The notes under the pieces: model-generated
The model's database searches: none
What the model saw: only the letters and a program-made list of their open reading frames with translations
Told to the model about the DNA's origin: nothing
Shown here: in pieces, positions 1 through 11,947 of the stretch
How positions within the stretch are numbered: the stretch's first letter is position 1
Layout: every line of letters starts with the position of its first letter
Assembly (NCBI GenBank): GCA_022113835.1
Contig: JAILWY010000015.1
Location: 3,358,001 to 3,422,000, forward strand
Direction of reading: 5' to 3'
DNA: 64,000 nt
Source: Atopsyche davidsoni
Lineage: Eukaryota > Arthropoda > Insecta > Trichoptera > Hydrobiosidae
Program-made: the position numbers and the translations under genes

Positions 1-2200
1 AATGTTCCATTCCGGAACAAAGTAGACCCTCGGGGTTGGAGGCCCGATCGTGTAAAAAGTATTTTTATATATAAAAGAGAAACGGGGCGACATTTTTGTG
101 CGGAAATTAATTGGAATTATATAAAGGAGTACAGTGAATTGAACGGCCTGCGTTTATTTTATCTTTCGTGATTACGTGTATTTATTTATGTAATTGAAAT
201 TCCTTTTCCACAGCGATATTACTGATTATGGCAAGCACGGAGAATTAAAATTTATCGGTTAAACCGAAGAAAGAATACCAGAAAACAAATAAAAATAAGA
301 GTATTTTCATCTATAATTTAACTTTTGGAGTTTCAAGTACAAAAACTTGTTAAAGTTAGTTACATTTAAGTAAGTATAAAAAAATTATACTTTGATATTT
401 ATTTAATTAATTGCAGTATAAAAAAAAGCTATTAATAAAAAGGAGCTTGCTATGATCTTGTGATTAAAATGCTAAGAATTGGACACAGATGATATGCAAA
501 AATATGTTTAAGAAGAACTGATGTTATTACAAAACAAACAAGTAAACTGTCAAGCTGTGCATACTTAATCATATGTCATTTTAGCAATGATTTTTTTTAA
601 ACAAATTATTACAAGTAAGGTTTGCTTCTTCGCTGTTTGTTTGGTTGAGAAACTGTTTGCATGTTTCAATACAAATAGTTTATTCAAAAGTGAACCAACC
701 CACGAAGAAGCGAACCGAATGTACATTTGAGAATAATTTATTTCCAAGATCATTCGAGCGGATGTAAATCGACACACCTACTACGGTAATCATTTCAAAA
801 GGAAAAATTTAAACGATAAAAAATAGGCATAAAGCTACACAGAACGAAACTTTTTGACATAGCACGAGAAAAGATAAGAAACAAATTGGATTAAGAGCGC
901 GTTACGTTTGTTGTGACGTCTTTTGTTTCAGGAGCAAATGGAGCGAAAAATGAAAAGGCGAAACTCTGGGGAGGGGGAGGTTTTGAAAACGAGAAATTCA
1001 ATCAGCGATTTTGTCTATCATGATTGCAACATGATTTTTTCTTTGATTCCCTGTAAATGATGTCGCGAAATCGTAAAAACGATGCGCTAGATATAAACGT
1101 TTATAAATGATTTTTTTAAATGGATATTTATTTATATCAAGACAAAAAACAAATCATAATTGAGATTTAAAAAAAAAAGTAAAAAGTATATACTTATATT
1201 TATAACATAAAAAAGTATGAAGAATTGATATTACGCGCTTCATTGGGGCTGTATAAAATAATAAGGCTTGTTACCGAATTTAATAATTTGTCATTTATCT
1301 AAGAAAATATTAATTTTGTATAGACTAACGATACAAGCGTCATCTTTGTCATCGTATAATTTGATCACGGAATAAATATATATATTTTTACAGACTATCA
1401 GCAAACATAATTTATTTATGTCCGTAAAACAATAAAATTTAATTTTTTTAATGCATAGGTAATGTATACATATTTATAAAAATGCTTCAAATTATAAAAA
1501 AATCGATAATAAAATTAAAAGGTATCGGGGCATGGTTAGAGAAGTTTATAAATAAGCGAGAGCCCACTGTAGCAAGTGTCCGGAGATCCTGTCTTCCAAG
1601 CGAGTAGTTTGGAAGAATCTCCTGAGGTAGATAATAATCGTTTTGATCCGAAAAGCGGCGAAGAGGGCAAGAAAATGAAGGAGTTTTAAACAAAGGAGCG
1701 AAATACACGTGTCCCGGGGTGATCGAAAAGTTTGCTGATTATTGGGGTCACAAATAATGGCAAGAAAAACTTCTAAGAAACTGACCAAGAAAATAACTGT
1801 CAAAGACCCCTAAAAAGACCATTTAGGTTATATTCAATTTAATTGTTTTATTTATATTCAAATGAAAGTTAATATATTTTTACCAAGCATCAAAATTTCC
1901 CATGCCAGGGTGAAAACTTTTCGATCGCCTCGCGTAAAATCAAAGAGAATCAAATTTAGCGCTTTCGTTAAAACCTTCGGCAAAGAGAAAAAAAAAATAT
2001 TCGGGCCGAGATCAAATTTAGGAAAAATTATCGATTTTTCTCTAATGTTCGTCGCTGATTTGTGCGAATGAATTCTTCTTTATAAAAGAATTTATGTTTA
2101 GGTAATGAGATTTTGTTTCGTTGATTTGGCACGGCGTTGAGTAAATTTATTTAGGTATAATAAGAGATTATATTTATGTTTAAAAGATTTCATTTGCAAA
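1..2200. other. AT-rich non-coding stretch
   Basis: Only short chance reading frames and A/T runs are visible. A slightly GC-richer patch at about 1540-1800 is open on the minus strand for 85 codons, but its composition is not convincingly coding. I see no transposon ends here. Confidence 0.6.
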
Positions 2201-2440
2201 AGGGTACTCACATTACCACCTGGGTCCAAAATGAATGCTTAACATATTTAAACGAGGTTGGTGGTGGTTTTTGGCTCATAGCTATGCACGAGAAAGGTAA
2301 ACCTCAGAATGCGGCTTAAAAAATTAGGTTGAGTTACAACTGTATATAAAGCATAACATGCAAAATTTTATAAGGAGCTAGTAAATTTTTCAACACTGAA
2401 ATAGTCTACGTTCACGTTGAATGCAAACGAATGAACAAAT

Positions 2441-2830
2441 ATGCTATATTTATTTAATCAAGTATATTCGTTCCCAATACCACGTATTGTGTTTGCATCA
2501 AATCTGTCTAGTATAATTAGTACAAGCAGGATAAATCCGCCATCGAGCTTCGAGCGAGCACTCGCCGGTAATGACGGGATTGTTGAAATAATATCCACGC
2601 CGAATGACGGCAGTTATTTTGGCCGAGCGAGAAGAGCCTTCGGTCTGTTTGATTCGAGCTGAAATTAATATCTCTGCCAATAAACAGGGTAACTGGATGC
2701 CAGTCGGAGACAGGAGGTATTTCATATTATGTATAATTACTGCGTTCTCACATGTCGCATTGTGGATTGAAAGGGGAAGTGGTTTCCTGGGTTTTAACGC
2801 TCGAATAAACATACACGGTTATGCATAGAC
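2441..2830. other. GC-richer island, open on both strands
   Basis: The block is clearly GC-richer than its flanks and stays open on both strands (104 codons on minus, 73 and 74 on plus). Openness on both strands with no good splice pair suggests constrained non-coding DNA or an old decayed sequence rather than a clear exon. No family is recognised. Confidence 0.25.
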
Positions 2831-4645
2831 GTGTAATAAAATGTACGCTATGGTAAGCGCGGAATTGAAATTAAGTAATTAACTACATTACGCTTCAGCT
2901 AGTGCTAATATATATATATGCAAATTCACAGCATCTGAGGTACTTCATCGCGTCTTAAGAACTCCTGGTGTGTTGTGCTTCCGGTATCTAAAACTAAAAC
3001 TAATTACACGAGTTTAGACCGAAATTATTTGGTATAAATTTGTGCAATACTTTTACAATGACTTGAAAAAGAGTTGACAAATTTTAATGAAGAAATGTGT
3101 ATTAACCAACAATTTTAATAACATTAATTTTTGTATGTATATATTAAAAGTACTACCCAGCTTTCCCATCACGGGTGATACTGTATTTATTGATTTAAAT
3201 TGTTGAAGATAAGGGCGTAATTTATTTGAATAAATAATTAAGTATAGTCTTGCTTAATTCCAACCTGAGGGAATATATAATATCTATTGATAAATACAAA
3301 GATATTCATCAAATAATAATTAATAGCCACGTTTTCATTTAGACTTTACTGCGGGCGAATTTATTCGTTAAGTTTACAGAGTCGATACAGCCGCTGGCTC
3401 TGTGTTTACTTTACTTTAATAGCACATTAAATATCTCCTCTCGCTTCATATTTGTCTGTTACTGTAGAATCTACTCGCTTTGTGACCTTCAAAACAACTT
3501 CATATTTATTTATAAATACTACAGACAAATTCGAATGCAAAGGTAGCCAATATTAACACTGAGGGATAATTAAATTTCAAGTGCGAGGGACGTTTCTATA
3601 GAAACTATTCAAAAATTTTCAGCAAGATATTTGGGCCTATATATTATTTTTCGTGTAACTGAATAAAATATTTTTTGATTATTTTCTTGAAACACAATTT
3701 CTTAAGACTTGTAATTCTTTAAGAGTAAAATTTTACATGTAACTTTTCTAGTAGTCTTAATGCAGTATCAAACAATACAAGGTATAAAAAATAATATAAA
3801 TCTTATGAACTATTGTTTTGATAAATTTTATGATACACTTAACATTAAAATTATATACTTACATTAAAAAATTGATTATTATATCGCGAATAGGTATTTG
3901 GAAATACATCTTTATAACCTCTGCAAACGGTGAGAAAATGATTTTAGAGGAGAAAGGTTGTATCTCGGGGGCATAAAACATGAGGAGGTGAACATTCTTT
4001 CAGGTTACAATTAAACTGCCATCAAATCCGCACAGGCGCCGTAAAAAAAGCACGCAGAAGGGCTCAGCGAGGATCCCTCCGAATGAAAAAGGGTTTCACT
4101 GAAACGACACTCAATCTTTCACGACGCATTAAATGTCCGGAGACCATAAAATGGACGGTCCAGACTTTAAAACGCAATTCGTACGCGCATTTTTCGTCTG
4201 ATTTAGCATTTAAAACATGTAGAAAATGAAAAAATAAACGTTAAGCGAACAGCCTTAAAAACGGCCAGGATAGCAAAATCCATTATAAAGAAAAATCTTT
4301 TGAGATGTCTTATTAAATAGAATTCTAAGTGTGTTTAATGTAGAATGAAATTGATGTTAAATTTCCAGACATTAAATTTAAATAGACCGTTTGCTCCGTC
4401 AAATACAATAGAGCTAGTTATTTAAAATAAAAACCATTTTTTGTATAAATAATTCGTATTTTTACAAGTAATAGCCATGCAAAGCTATCAAAATTTGTAA
4501 ATATTTTATATGTTTGGTAAATTTACAGATTCACTGCTACAATAAACAATAGCAATAAAACGTGAATTCCGTTACAAACCAAACCAGTAATATCAATACT
4601 ATATAAATTATAAACGATTAAAAATTTACTATGGTAAAAGTAAAT
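2831..4645. other. AT-rich non-coding stretch
   Basis: No supported gene. The patch at 3960-4190 has somewhat more GC but short frames only. Nothing else is recognisable. Confidence 0.5.
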
Positions 4646-4836
4646 ATTATCATAATGATAAAAGTACCTTTGTATTTTGTCTTCACTTTGAGTTTATTAA
4701 AATTATTTGTATTACTAGTTTCGACCCAATACACAGGGTCATCATCAGATGCATAACTAAACAGTTAAACTCAGTTTAGATTTGCATCACTCAAAGTGAA
4801 GTCAAAATACAAAGGTACTTTTATCATTATAATAAT
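4646..4836. mobile_element. Foldback / MITE-like element with ~40-bp inverted arms
   Basis: The arms at 4653-4692 and 4790-4829 are reverse complements at 39 of 40 positions and extend a few bases further with one more mismatch. The roughly 100-bp spacer contains the small hairpin GACCC-AATACACA-GGGTC followed by ATCATCAG. That motif resembles the hairpin near the ends of some Penelope-like elements, a weak similarity from memory. There is no coding capacity, so this would be a non-autonomous element. No clear target-site duplication is visible. Confidence 0.7.
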
Positions 4837-4859
4837 GGATCTTCACGAATCAAATGCCT

Positions 4860-5860
4860 TGTCCCTCAACAAGATTAAATATTATCAAACAGAAAATAAT
4901 ATCTTTTAAAGATATTATAAGTAGAAAATATTATACATACGTAAATATAAGCGCAGCTTTTTCTTCGTTGAAAAAATATCAAATATAGCTTTCCTTAATG
5001 TTAAGTGTAGGCTTATTTTTTTTTACGAATACAGGTTTGACCTCTACGAAGGGCAAGATTTCACAAAACGAAAAGCACGCCGGAGGCCGTCGCGAAGAAT
5101 CAAACGGGGAGAGAAATTCGGGGACCCACACGGCGCAGGGTCGCGTAGTAATCAGAACTAACGCCACCCGAAAGTCGCAATTAAACCCCGGAAACTTGTA
5201 ACTTTTCACTTAAGTGCTTTTTTTAGGGTCGCCTAGAAAAACAGGGAGTCTCTCGGGCGAGACAGTTAACGGGCGACGGTCCCGGCGCCTCCTGGGCCCG
5301 ATACGCTCCCCCGGGACGGGCCGCTTCCCTCAAGTTTGACCTTTTACCTATGGTTTTATCCACTCAATTGTGTGTTAGCTGCGGAGTTTTGTTATTTTTC
5401 CCTGGATTTTGCGACCTCTTTTTTTTTCCTACGACCCGAATGTAGATTGAATTAATTATCCACCTTTTTTGCGAGAAGTTTGCAGCATCACCCTTTTTCG
5501 ATTTTTTATTATTTTTTTTTTTTAAATAAATTATTTAAGTGAGTCGAAACTTTCGCAGTGCGAAATTCCATTAAAAATTTTCTAAATACATTTGACATTA
5601 TCGAGGAACAAATTACTGAAATATCTATTCCATATTATCATAAGATTTTTGTAGTTAACTAAGCGTATCTTATATGTAAGTAAATACACTTTTTTTTTTG
5701 TATACACTTTCTACCTTTCATAATACTTGAAATGTAAAATATATACGAATCGTCATAGTTTTAACATACATTAAAAAGCTGAACGAATTTTAGGGTCAGG
5801 TTTGTTCTTACTTAAAAAAATATTCATATTATTTATGCGTCTTAAGAATATAATAATACA
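4860..5860. other. Non-coding, with GC-rich patches at 5060-5340
   Basis: The patches at 5070-5190 and 5240-5340 are GC- and CpG-rich, the second around CCCCCGGGACGGGCC. The ORFs of 67 and 76 codons lie on opposite strands of the same DNA. No convincing donor or acceptor pair defines an exon, so an island or old exon remnant is all I can say. Confidence 0.3.
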
Positions 5861-5934
5861 AATAACATGAAGATGAAACATTGGTAAATATATTTTTTAC
5901 TCTTATTTTTAATAATAATATATTAATATATATA

Positions 5935-6130
5935 TATATATAGAGTTTAGCGAGGTCCAGATGCGGAAGCTGACAGCTTCGATACTGCTTCACTACCCAT
6001 AAGTCGCATCGAAATAGAAGGAAGGGATATCGGATCTGGAAAGGACGACACTTGGATGGAACGAAGACAATAAAGTCTCCTTCACGCCCGCATGGCTCCA
6101 CAGAAACAATCCAATGAATAGAGAGGATAT
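5935..6130. other. Moderate-GC patch, unidentified
   Basis: This patch follows a short (TA)n run and stands out from AT-rich flanks. The minus strand is open for about 60 codons of it. It could be a decayed transposon fragment, but I recognise no family. Confidence 0.2.
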
Positions 6131-6890
6131 TCTTAATGGAATCCTACTGAAGTTGATTCGATCAAACTGCATTTAAAGAAGCAAATCATTGGCAATTTGT
6201 TTTAAGTACACGCTGTGTAGATAAAATTACAATACACTTTATTTAATATTCATTTGTAAATATAGTTAATAATGATTTAGATATTTAAAAATACAACCAA
6301 AAAACCTAATGCCACGTTATTAATATGTAAGAGTTTATGATATAAACAAAACTTAGAAAATCAATCTACACGTGCATTGATAATTAAACTCTTGAAAATA
6401 TTATTCTTAAAAAATATTGTACAACAGTTTCACAATTAAGTATAATAATTGAGCCTTTCACAATAGCAAGACAACACGAGTTCTAATCCCATTTTATACT
6501 ATACAAAATACTAGATTTTTTGCATTCGTTATTTCGTGGTAAATTTTAATTTTGACCAATTATTTGTGAAAGATAATTCTCTACAAACAAACGCCCCAAT
6601 TTTAATCATAATTTCGTTAAAATTTAAAATGACACTTTGGCATAACTCCAAGTCCGTATAAAATCTTCAACCAAGCCGAGTCGATGATATCTTTCATCTA
6701 TAATTTCCTAATATCGAAGTCTATGCTAAAATAAATAAACCTAAAATTGTATTTTTTTCCCTTATATTGTTAAAAACCCTCTTATAAGAAAGCTAATCGA
6801 GAAATAATTGAATTGTCAAATAAATTAGTTCCCTTTGTATTTATATATACAACAAAACATATTAACTCTTACCAGGTAAGCCGTGTATAA
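6130..6890. other. AT-rich non-coding stretch
   Basis: Nothing recognisable beyond A/T-rich DNA. Confidence 0.5.
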
Positions 6891-6892
6891 GG

Positions 6893-7650
6893 ATGATAAG
6901 AAAATTGTCTTTTCCGAGAGTCCCGCTGCAAGGCTACAGGACAAGCAGAAGTTGTAGGGATAAAAAGCGCAAAAATAAAGGAGAGAGCTCCAAAATAACG
7001 GGAAAGCTGTTTCTTCCGTCGCCTTCTGATGGGAAGGAACTTCAAACAGCACCGGGGAACTCTTTAGGAGATCCACCAAACAAAAATGTTACAAAGCAAT
7101 CTCCCCCTGTTCCTGCTTCCCAGATCGACGTACTTTTTGTTCTTGTGTTTTGCAAACAAAGAGGTTCGGGTTTCTGATTCTTTAAAGCCGAAATAAATCA
7201 ACACGCCGATACAAATTTATAAATAAAAAAGCGGTACTATTGATTTTGATATGTACTGTTATATAGATTTAGATAATTTTTTAAATATTTTTTATGATGT
7301 GTTTGGTATTATAAGGTGCTAAGAAATTCTCGCACATTCCCATGAGCAGAGGATTAGCAAGATTTGAAAGCAGATTTAAAGTTTCTCTCGGAAGCGGCGA
7401 TCTGAAGCGCAGAAAACTAGAAGAAGTCGAGAGGCTAGAGTCCTCGGGATCTGCAAGATTAACTCGGCTCACTCGAACGTGCTCGGCCAGATATCAAAAT
7501 AAGCGGAGATCCTTGCTCGCCTCTTGGCGGAGGTATTTATATACCGGGGAACGTAAAGGTACTGTGCCTGCTTTAAAGGATAAGGCGCCACAGACAAAGT
7601 TCGTTTAACTTCGCTGGTTTATGGTTCGCGGATTCCGAATTCGTCTTTCG
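6893..7650. other. GC-richer block, possible exon or regulatory island
   Basis: Two plus-strand frames (6893-7177, 94 codons; 7342-7608, 88 codons) lie in DNA richer in GC than the flanks, but the minus strand is also open in both places. The second frame is very rich in Arg, Ser and Leu and not domain-like. A TATA-like run (TTTATATACC) sits near 7536 followed by purine-rich sequence, so a promoter reading is possible. No family is recognised. Confidence 0.25.
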
Positions 7651-7860
7651 ATTCGAGATTACGGCATAATTTATTTTGTTTAAAAGTTGGAAATGAGAAA
7701 TAAATTAGAGGACGTCGAGTAAATGCGAATTGCTGAAAACTTTGTCGGATTTCGACGCCCGTTTTGACTTAATTTGCACCAAGGAGTACTCGCCTCGGTG
7801 CGAAGTCGTTAAATAAAAAAATCAACCCCCGAGCAGACGAGATCCGAGATCTAAGCTTAC

Positions 7861-7899
7861 CGAATGTAGCGTCCGGATTAAATGTATCCAAAGGCTTAC
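7861..7899 (-). CDS. Candidate 39-nt microexon / recursive-splicing exon (minus strand)
   Basis: On the minus strand a textbook 3' splice site (a CTAAT branch-like motif, then TTTTCTTTCTTTTGTTACAG) ends at 7900. It is followed at once by GTAAGC, itself a good 5' splice site. Thirty-nine bases later a second GTAAGC donor occupies 7860-7855. The 39 bases keep a reading frame. In the third frame they read KPLDTFNPDATF, which looks protein-like, and the first frame is also open. A short exon of length divisible by three between strong sites fits an alternative microexon. The donor at its first bases fits a ratchet point that is removed again. No protein family is recognised, and there is no transcript evidence here. 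Confidence 0.5.
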
Positions 7900-7979
7900 C
7901 TGTAACAAAAGAAAGAAAATATATTAGAATAATATTACTAAAATATAAATTTACATTCATTTCAGAGAGAACAATCAAA

Positions 7980-9320
7980 AAAGGTTACAAAAATCTGCTA
8001 CGAAAATATTATACTTACTATCATGTTTTTTTCGATCGATTTGAAACAGAAGTATCAACAGAAATCAAAAGGAGGTAGATATAAATTTCTAACCGCACTT
8101 CATCATTATCACCGGTATAAAGACCCTTATCATGTATTCGTTTGTTAAAAAGTACCAGAATAACGGTTCGGATTTCACAAGATACACGTGTTACCCTAAT
8201 ACTATTATATATTTCAGCAAATAGCCACATTTTCTGCTCAGCTCTTTTTGCTTACAAACGAGGCCAATACACAACCCCTACGCGAACATAAAATGCGTAT
8301 ATTGTATCCAATATAAAATAAATCATTTACTACCACAAATATATTAGATATATACATATATATATAATTAATTAAGGTTATATGAGTTATCAAAGCCTCC
8401 AAAGTGCATAAGAGGTATTTACTACCTGAGAGGTCCATTTGCTAGTACAGGAGTTTGTTTGCCCAGCAAATACTGAAAGCAAACAGGGTCCGGTTGCAGT
8501 TTACACGAATGCTTCCACGTTGGCAAACAAGCTCGATGTTTGCGTATCCCCTAGGAAGTTCGCTTCTCTACCCTCATGTGCGCCAGATACAATCTAGTCA
8601 AATTTGCGTAATGAATATTATTTGGATATGGCCCTATCGTTGACGACCTATATCGATATTAATAATTCAGTAATTTAATTATTAGTTATAGAGGTGTAAA
8701 AGTGATATACTGAGAGTACAGGGATATAAAAAAAAGTTAGTATCATGCCGCGTCGTTGGTCTTTTTTCTATTTTTGTTTCAGCAATTTTCAGGGAATGCA
8801 AATTTGTCTTCAAAAATAAAATTAAATCACATCACGTTTCAACAACAGGATATAAAGGTGTTCAGAGTTTTCGAAGTACTCCATTAATAATTTTGATTGA
8901 AACACCAACGCCTGGTAATAATCATTACATTTTATATACGTCAGCGCTTGCGTCTCGCAATATTTTCTAAGAGTGGAAATGTCGTAAGATAAAAGCACTC
9001 ACGTAAATAAAATAAAATCTGTAATACCATATCCGCTGGTGTTAAACCTAAATTAAACGACATTTTCTGTCTCGTTCGGCACAAAGGTAAAAGAACACTC
9101 TAGGGTGGTTTTCAGAATATAATACCGCAGTGTTTTTACTTCTATTTTTTTATTTAACTGCGGAAGTAATTTTCAGGAAAAGAGGAAGGAAGTCAGTTCC
9201 TGAAAACGACTATAACAAACGGATTCGAAATGTAAAAAATAAATACGAAAATAACGCAGTATGTCAAACCTAAACGTAAATCTACTAAACTATTTTTTTT
9301 ATACTACCTGGTTATTCGAG
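7980..9320. other. AT-rich non-coding stretch
   Basis: Short frames only. A (TA)-rich run occurs near 8345-8375. Nothing else is recognisable. Confidence 0.5.
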
Positions 9321-9370
9321 TATTAATTGAGTAAAACTTTAATTTTGACGGTTGAGCCTTGCGGACTCAC

Positions 9371-9477
9371 CCCGCTCTCCCCTCGCCCGGCTGACGCGAT
9401 AATGACGTCATCCCGTAATCGCATTATCCGGACAGCCTGTCGCACGAACTGACGCGCAAAAACATCATGGCAGCCGC
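9371..9477 (-). CDS. Candidate coding exon (minus strand), GC-rich
   Basis: On the minus strand the segment starts after CAG (9480-9478) and ends at a good donor, GTGAGTCC (9370 downward). One frame is open throughout and reads GGCHDVFARQFVRQAV at the start and IIASAGRGESG at the end. The other two frames carry stops. GC is about 58% in a roughly 30% GC neighbourhood. The upstream pyrimidine tract is mediocre. A perfect CRE palindrome, TGACGTCA, lies inside at 9403-9410, so a regulatory element is the main alternative. The protein is not recognised. Confidence 0.3.
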
Positions 9478-9499
9478 CTGTTTTTATTAGAGAATTTAC

Positions 9500-10920
9500 A
9501 TACACATCGTTTAAATTTGCCGCTAAGCCATCCGAAACAGCGAGGAAATTGCTAATAATTTAAATGCAGTTTTTTTACAGTAAAATTTTTTTTTGTTCCG
9601 GTAATATATATATGATAATATCAAAATACATAAATTACTCTACTACAGCTGATTGTCCAGGGAAATATCCAATGAAAAAGAAGACATCAACTTTCATGGT
9701 GGTGTAATTGGATACAGCGCTAAGTCGCGATAGTCAAGAAATGTGCATAGCAGAAACGAAATATACTTGTCGTTACTCGAGAATTACAGAAATACAACTC
9801 CAGATTTAGTGTAATACAAGTAAAAACTAATAAACGAATGTTTGAAATAATGCGAGCGCTTTAGAATAATGTATGTACATTTTGAAGCGAGGTCGTATCA
9901 TGAAGATGTCAAAAAACAAATATTCCTCCGCGGCAAATGTGCGCAGAGCCTGAAAATTATATTGTTTCAATATTTGTCTTGCTAATTAGGGGAATAACCC
10001 TACCTTCATGAGTGAAAGAAGTTAAAACAATAATATTACAGCAATTACGCAAGCACTCAACAAGAAGAGAGACAAACTCTAGAAAACACATTTTTCATGT
10101 TAACATTTGCAAAACAAATATTTTTTGTGTACACAAAAAATATTTGTTGATATTTTAAATAATTTCTCTTCAGGTATGATCTCAAATATGATTTAGGTAA
10201 TTAAAGACTAAAATATACACTCCACATAATAACTGGCCTGTTTACTAAATATACGCAATTAAGTAAGAATTCGTACTAAATTCTTTAAAAATATAAAATT
10301 TCAGTAGACTTTCTATAACTACTTGAGATTAAGATAAAGTATTGAAACTAAACAACTTTATATTCACAACAAGCTGTCATAAGTGATACTTTATTTGTAA
10401 ATCAAAATTTTATTTTAGACATATCCAAGAGATCGAAATTAAAACTTGTTTTTATGACCTTATCAAAACACTGTGATGCATAAATATATTTAATATTATG
10501 TTCCTAAAAGAAATGTAATCGTTAAGAAAATAATAAAAAAATATTTTAAAATTATGAATTCTTCAAAAAAAACTACTTGTTCATGCTTTAAAAATAACAA
10601 AAAAATATATTCAGAATATCTGGCACAAGTATTTTACTTCGCGTTTAGTTACTAAATATTTTAATTAAAGAATTAAAATATCAGATATTTTGTTTTTTCA
10701 AACATTATAAATACTTAAAAAAAAAAAAAAACAACAAAGAAGCTTAATTAATTTACACACAAAACACCACAATTTATAACCACACAATCAAAAACAACAA
10801 AAAAAAAAAAAACGTAAGCGCCCGGCATTCCCCTAATTGAAACATCTCATTTTTCCTCCTCAAACAAACGCGAGATCAAACAAAAACCAAAAACCCATTT
10901 TCGCACTGAGAAAAATGATA
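9500..10920. other. AT-rich non-coding stretch
   Basis: A/T runs dominate (for example near 10720 and 10800). The only structured feature is the palindrome listed separately. Confidence 0.5.
10113..10148. repeat. Perfect 36-bp palindrome
   Basis: The left half, AACAAATATTTTTTGTGT, is followed immediately by its exact reverse complement with no spacer, centred between 10130 and 10131. It contains GTGTACAC at the centre. It may be a foldback relic or a dimeric protein-binding site. Confidence 0.85.
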
Positions 10921-10950
10921 CTTTCCAGCCGGCTCAGACAAAGCAAGGGC

Positions 10951-10998
10951 GGGAGGCTCGGCGGCAGGCTCGGCAGCAGGCTCGGCGGGAGGCTCGAG
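10951..10998 (+). repeat. 12-bp GC-rich minisatellite, four units
   Basis: Four 12-bp units of the form GGMAGGCTCGGC follow one another (10951, 10963, 10975, 10987). All three plus-strand frames are open across the repeat because 12 is divisible by three. One frame gives an Ala/Gly/Ser-rich stretch, AGGSAAGSAAGSAGGSS, of the sort found in low-complexity coding regions, but it stops about 60 bases further on. It lies at the 5' edge of the duplicated segment described next. Confidence 0.75.
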
Positions 10999-11216
10999 TG
11001 CAAATAATCATCGCGACCCGCTCCAGTCGCTCCAGTGCCGCCCGTTTAGCCTCGAGTAGCCAATACGCGACCTCGCCCGCTCGGACGGCTGAATGGACAC
11101 TTCACGTGAGAGCGGCGTTAGGTTTTTTCCTCACCCACGGTTCATTATTATCGTCTGGCACTCGAGGCCCACCGGTTCGAGTGTTTATTGGCATATTTTT
11201 TTTTATTTATTTATAA
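10999..11216 (+). other. GC-rich block downstream of the minisatellite, possible exon
   Basis: The GC-rich part is 10999-11180, then composition falls to AT. A plus-strand frame is open from before the minisatellite to 11216 but is dominated by Ser, Arg and Ala. Its last ~85 bases (11131 onward) are duplicated at about 11480. I do not recognise a protein. Confidence 0.25.
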
Positions 11217-11640
11217 GCAAATTCCAATCATACGAATATTATCATTTATAAAGGTGTCCCAAAATTAACGCAAGATTCGAATATGTCGCCATTTTTGCAG
11301 AAAAGTTTTGGGAACACTTAAAAAAAACAAGTCGACAGCTGACTGTTTAGGGTTAGTATAAATGGAGCGTTACACGATAAAACAACGCGTCTTCATTATT
11401 GAACAGTATTTCAAAAATAATGAAAGCTTGGCAGCCGCAGTTCGAAAATTTCATACAAAATATGGTCGGAATAGTATTTTAACTCACCCACGGTTCATTA
11501 TTATCGTCTGGCACTCGAGGCCCACCGGTTCGAGTGTTTATTGGCATTTTTTTTTTTATTCATGTATAAGCAAATTCCAATCATACGAATATAATCATTT
11601 ATAAAGGGTGTCCCAAAATTAGCGCAAGATTCGAATTTGT
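11131..11640 (+). repeat. Direct duplication of ~150 bp, period ~349 bp
   Basis: The segment beginning CTCACCCACGGTTCATTATT occurs at about 11131 and again at about 11480. Both copies run through CACTCGAGGCCCACCGG, an A/T stretch and ATTCCAATCATACGAATA, and continue into the left terminus of a mariner-like element (GGTGTCCCAAAATTA). The copies differ at only a few positions, so the duplication happened after the transposon had inserted. Confidence 0.85.
11253..11479 (+). mobile_element. Mariner-like element, 5' fragment with start of transposase
   Basis: The left terminus GGTGTCCCAAAATTAACG is followed by an untranslated leader and an ATG at 11362. The frame starts MERYTIKQRVFIIEQYF and continues KNNESLAAAVRKFH. 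This resembles the N-terminal helix-turn-helix (DUF4817-type) of mariner/Tc1-like transposases common in insect genomes. The element is cut after about 40 codons, where the duplicated flanking sequence begins. The catalytic DD(D/E) domain is absent, so it is a dead fragment. Confidence 0.65.
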
Positions 11641-11855
11641 CGCCATTTTTGTATGAAATTTTCGAAGTGCGGCTGCCAAGCTTTCATTATTTTTGAAATA
11701 TTGTTCAATAATGAAGACACGTTGTTCTATCGTGTAACGCTCCATTTTCATTAACCCTAAACTGTCAGCTGTCAAATTGTTTTTTTTAAAGTGATCCCAA
11801 AACTTTACTGCAAAAATGGCGACAAATTCAAATCTCGGGGTAATTTTGGGAAACC
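11607..11855. mobile_element. Foldback derivative of the same mariner-like element
   Basis: About 50 bases of the left terminus (GGTGTCCCAAAATTAGCGCA onward) are joined directly to an inverted copy of the first ~200 bases of the element, including the reversed transposase start. The structure ends in a reversed terminus (GGTTTCCCAAAATTA on the minus strand). The result is a palindromic, MITE-like unit of about 250 bp without coding ability. Confidence 0.65.
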
Positions 11856-11947
11856 GATATATTTCAAAATAGCTTTTCGTCTATCATCGGAGTTTATTTT
11901 CTCAATATTTCATTAAATGAAGCAATCTGTAATACTGTAATAGTAAG

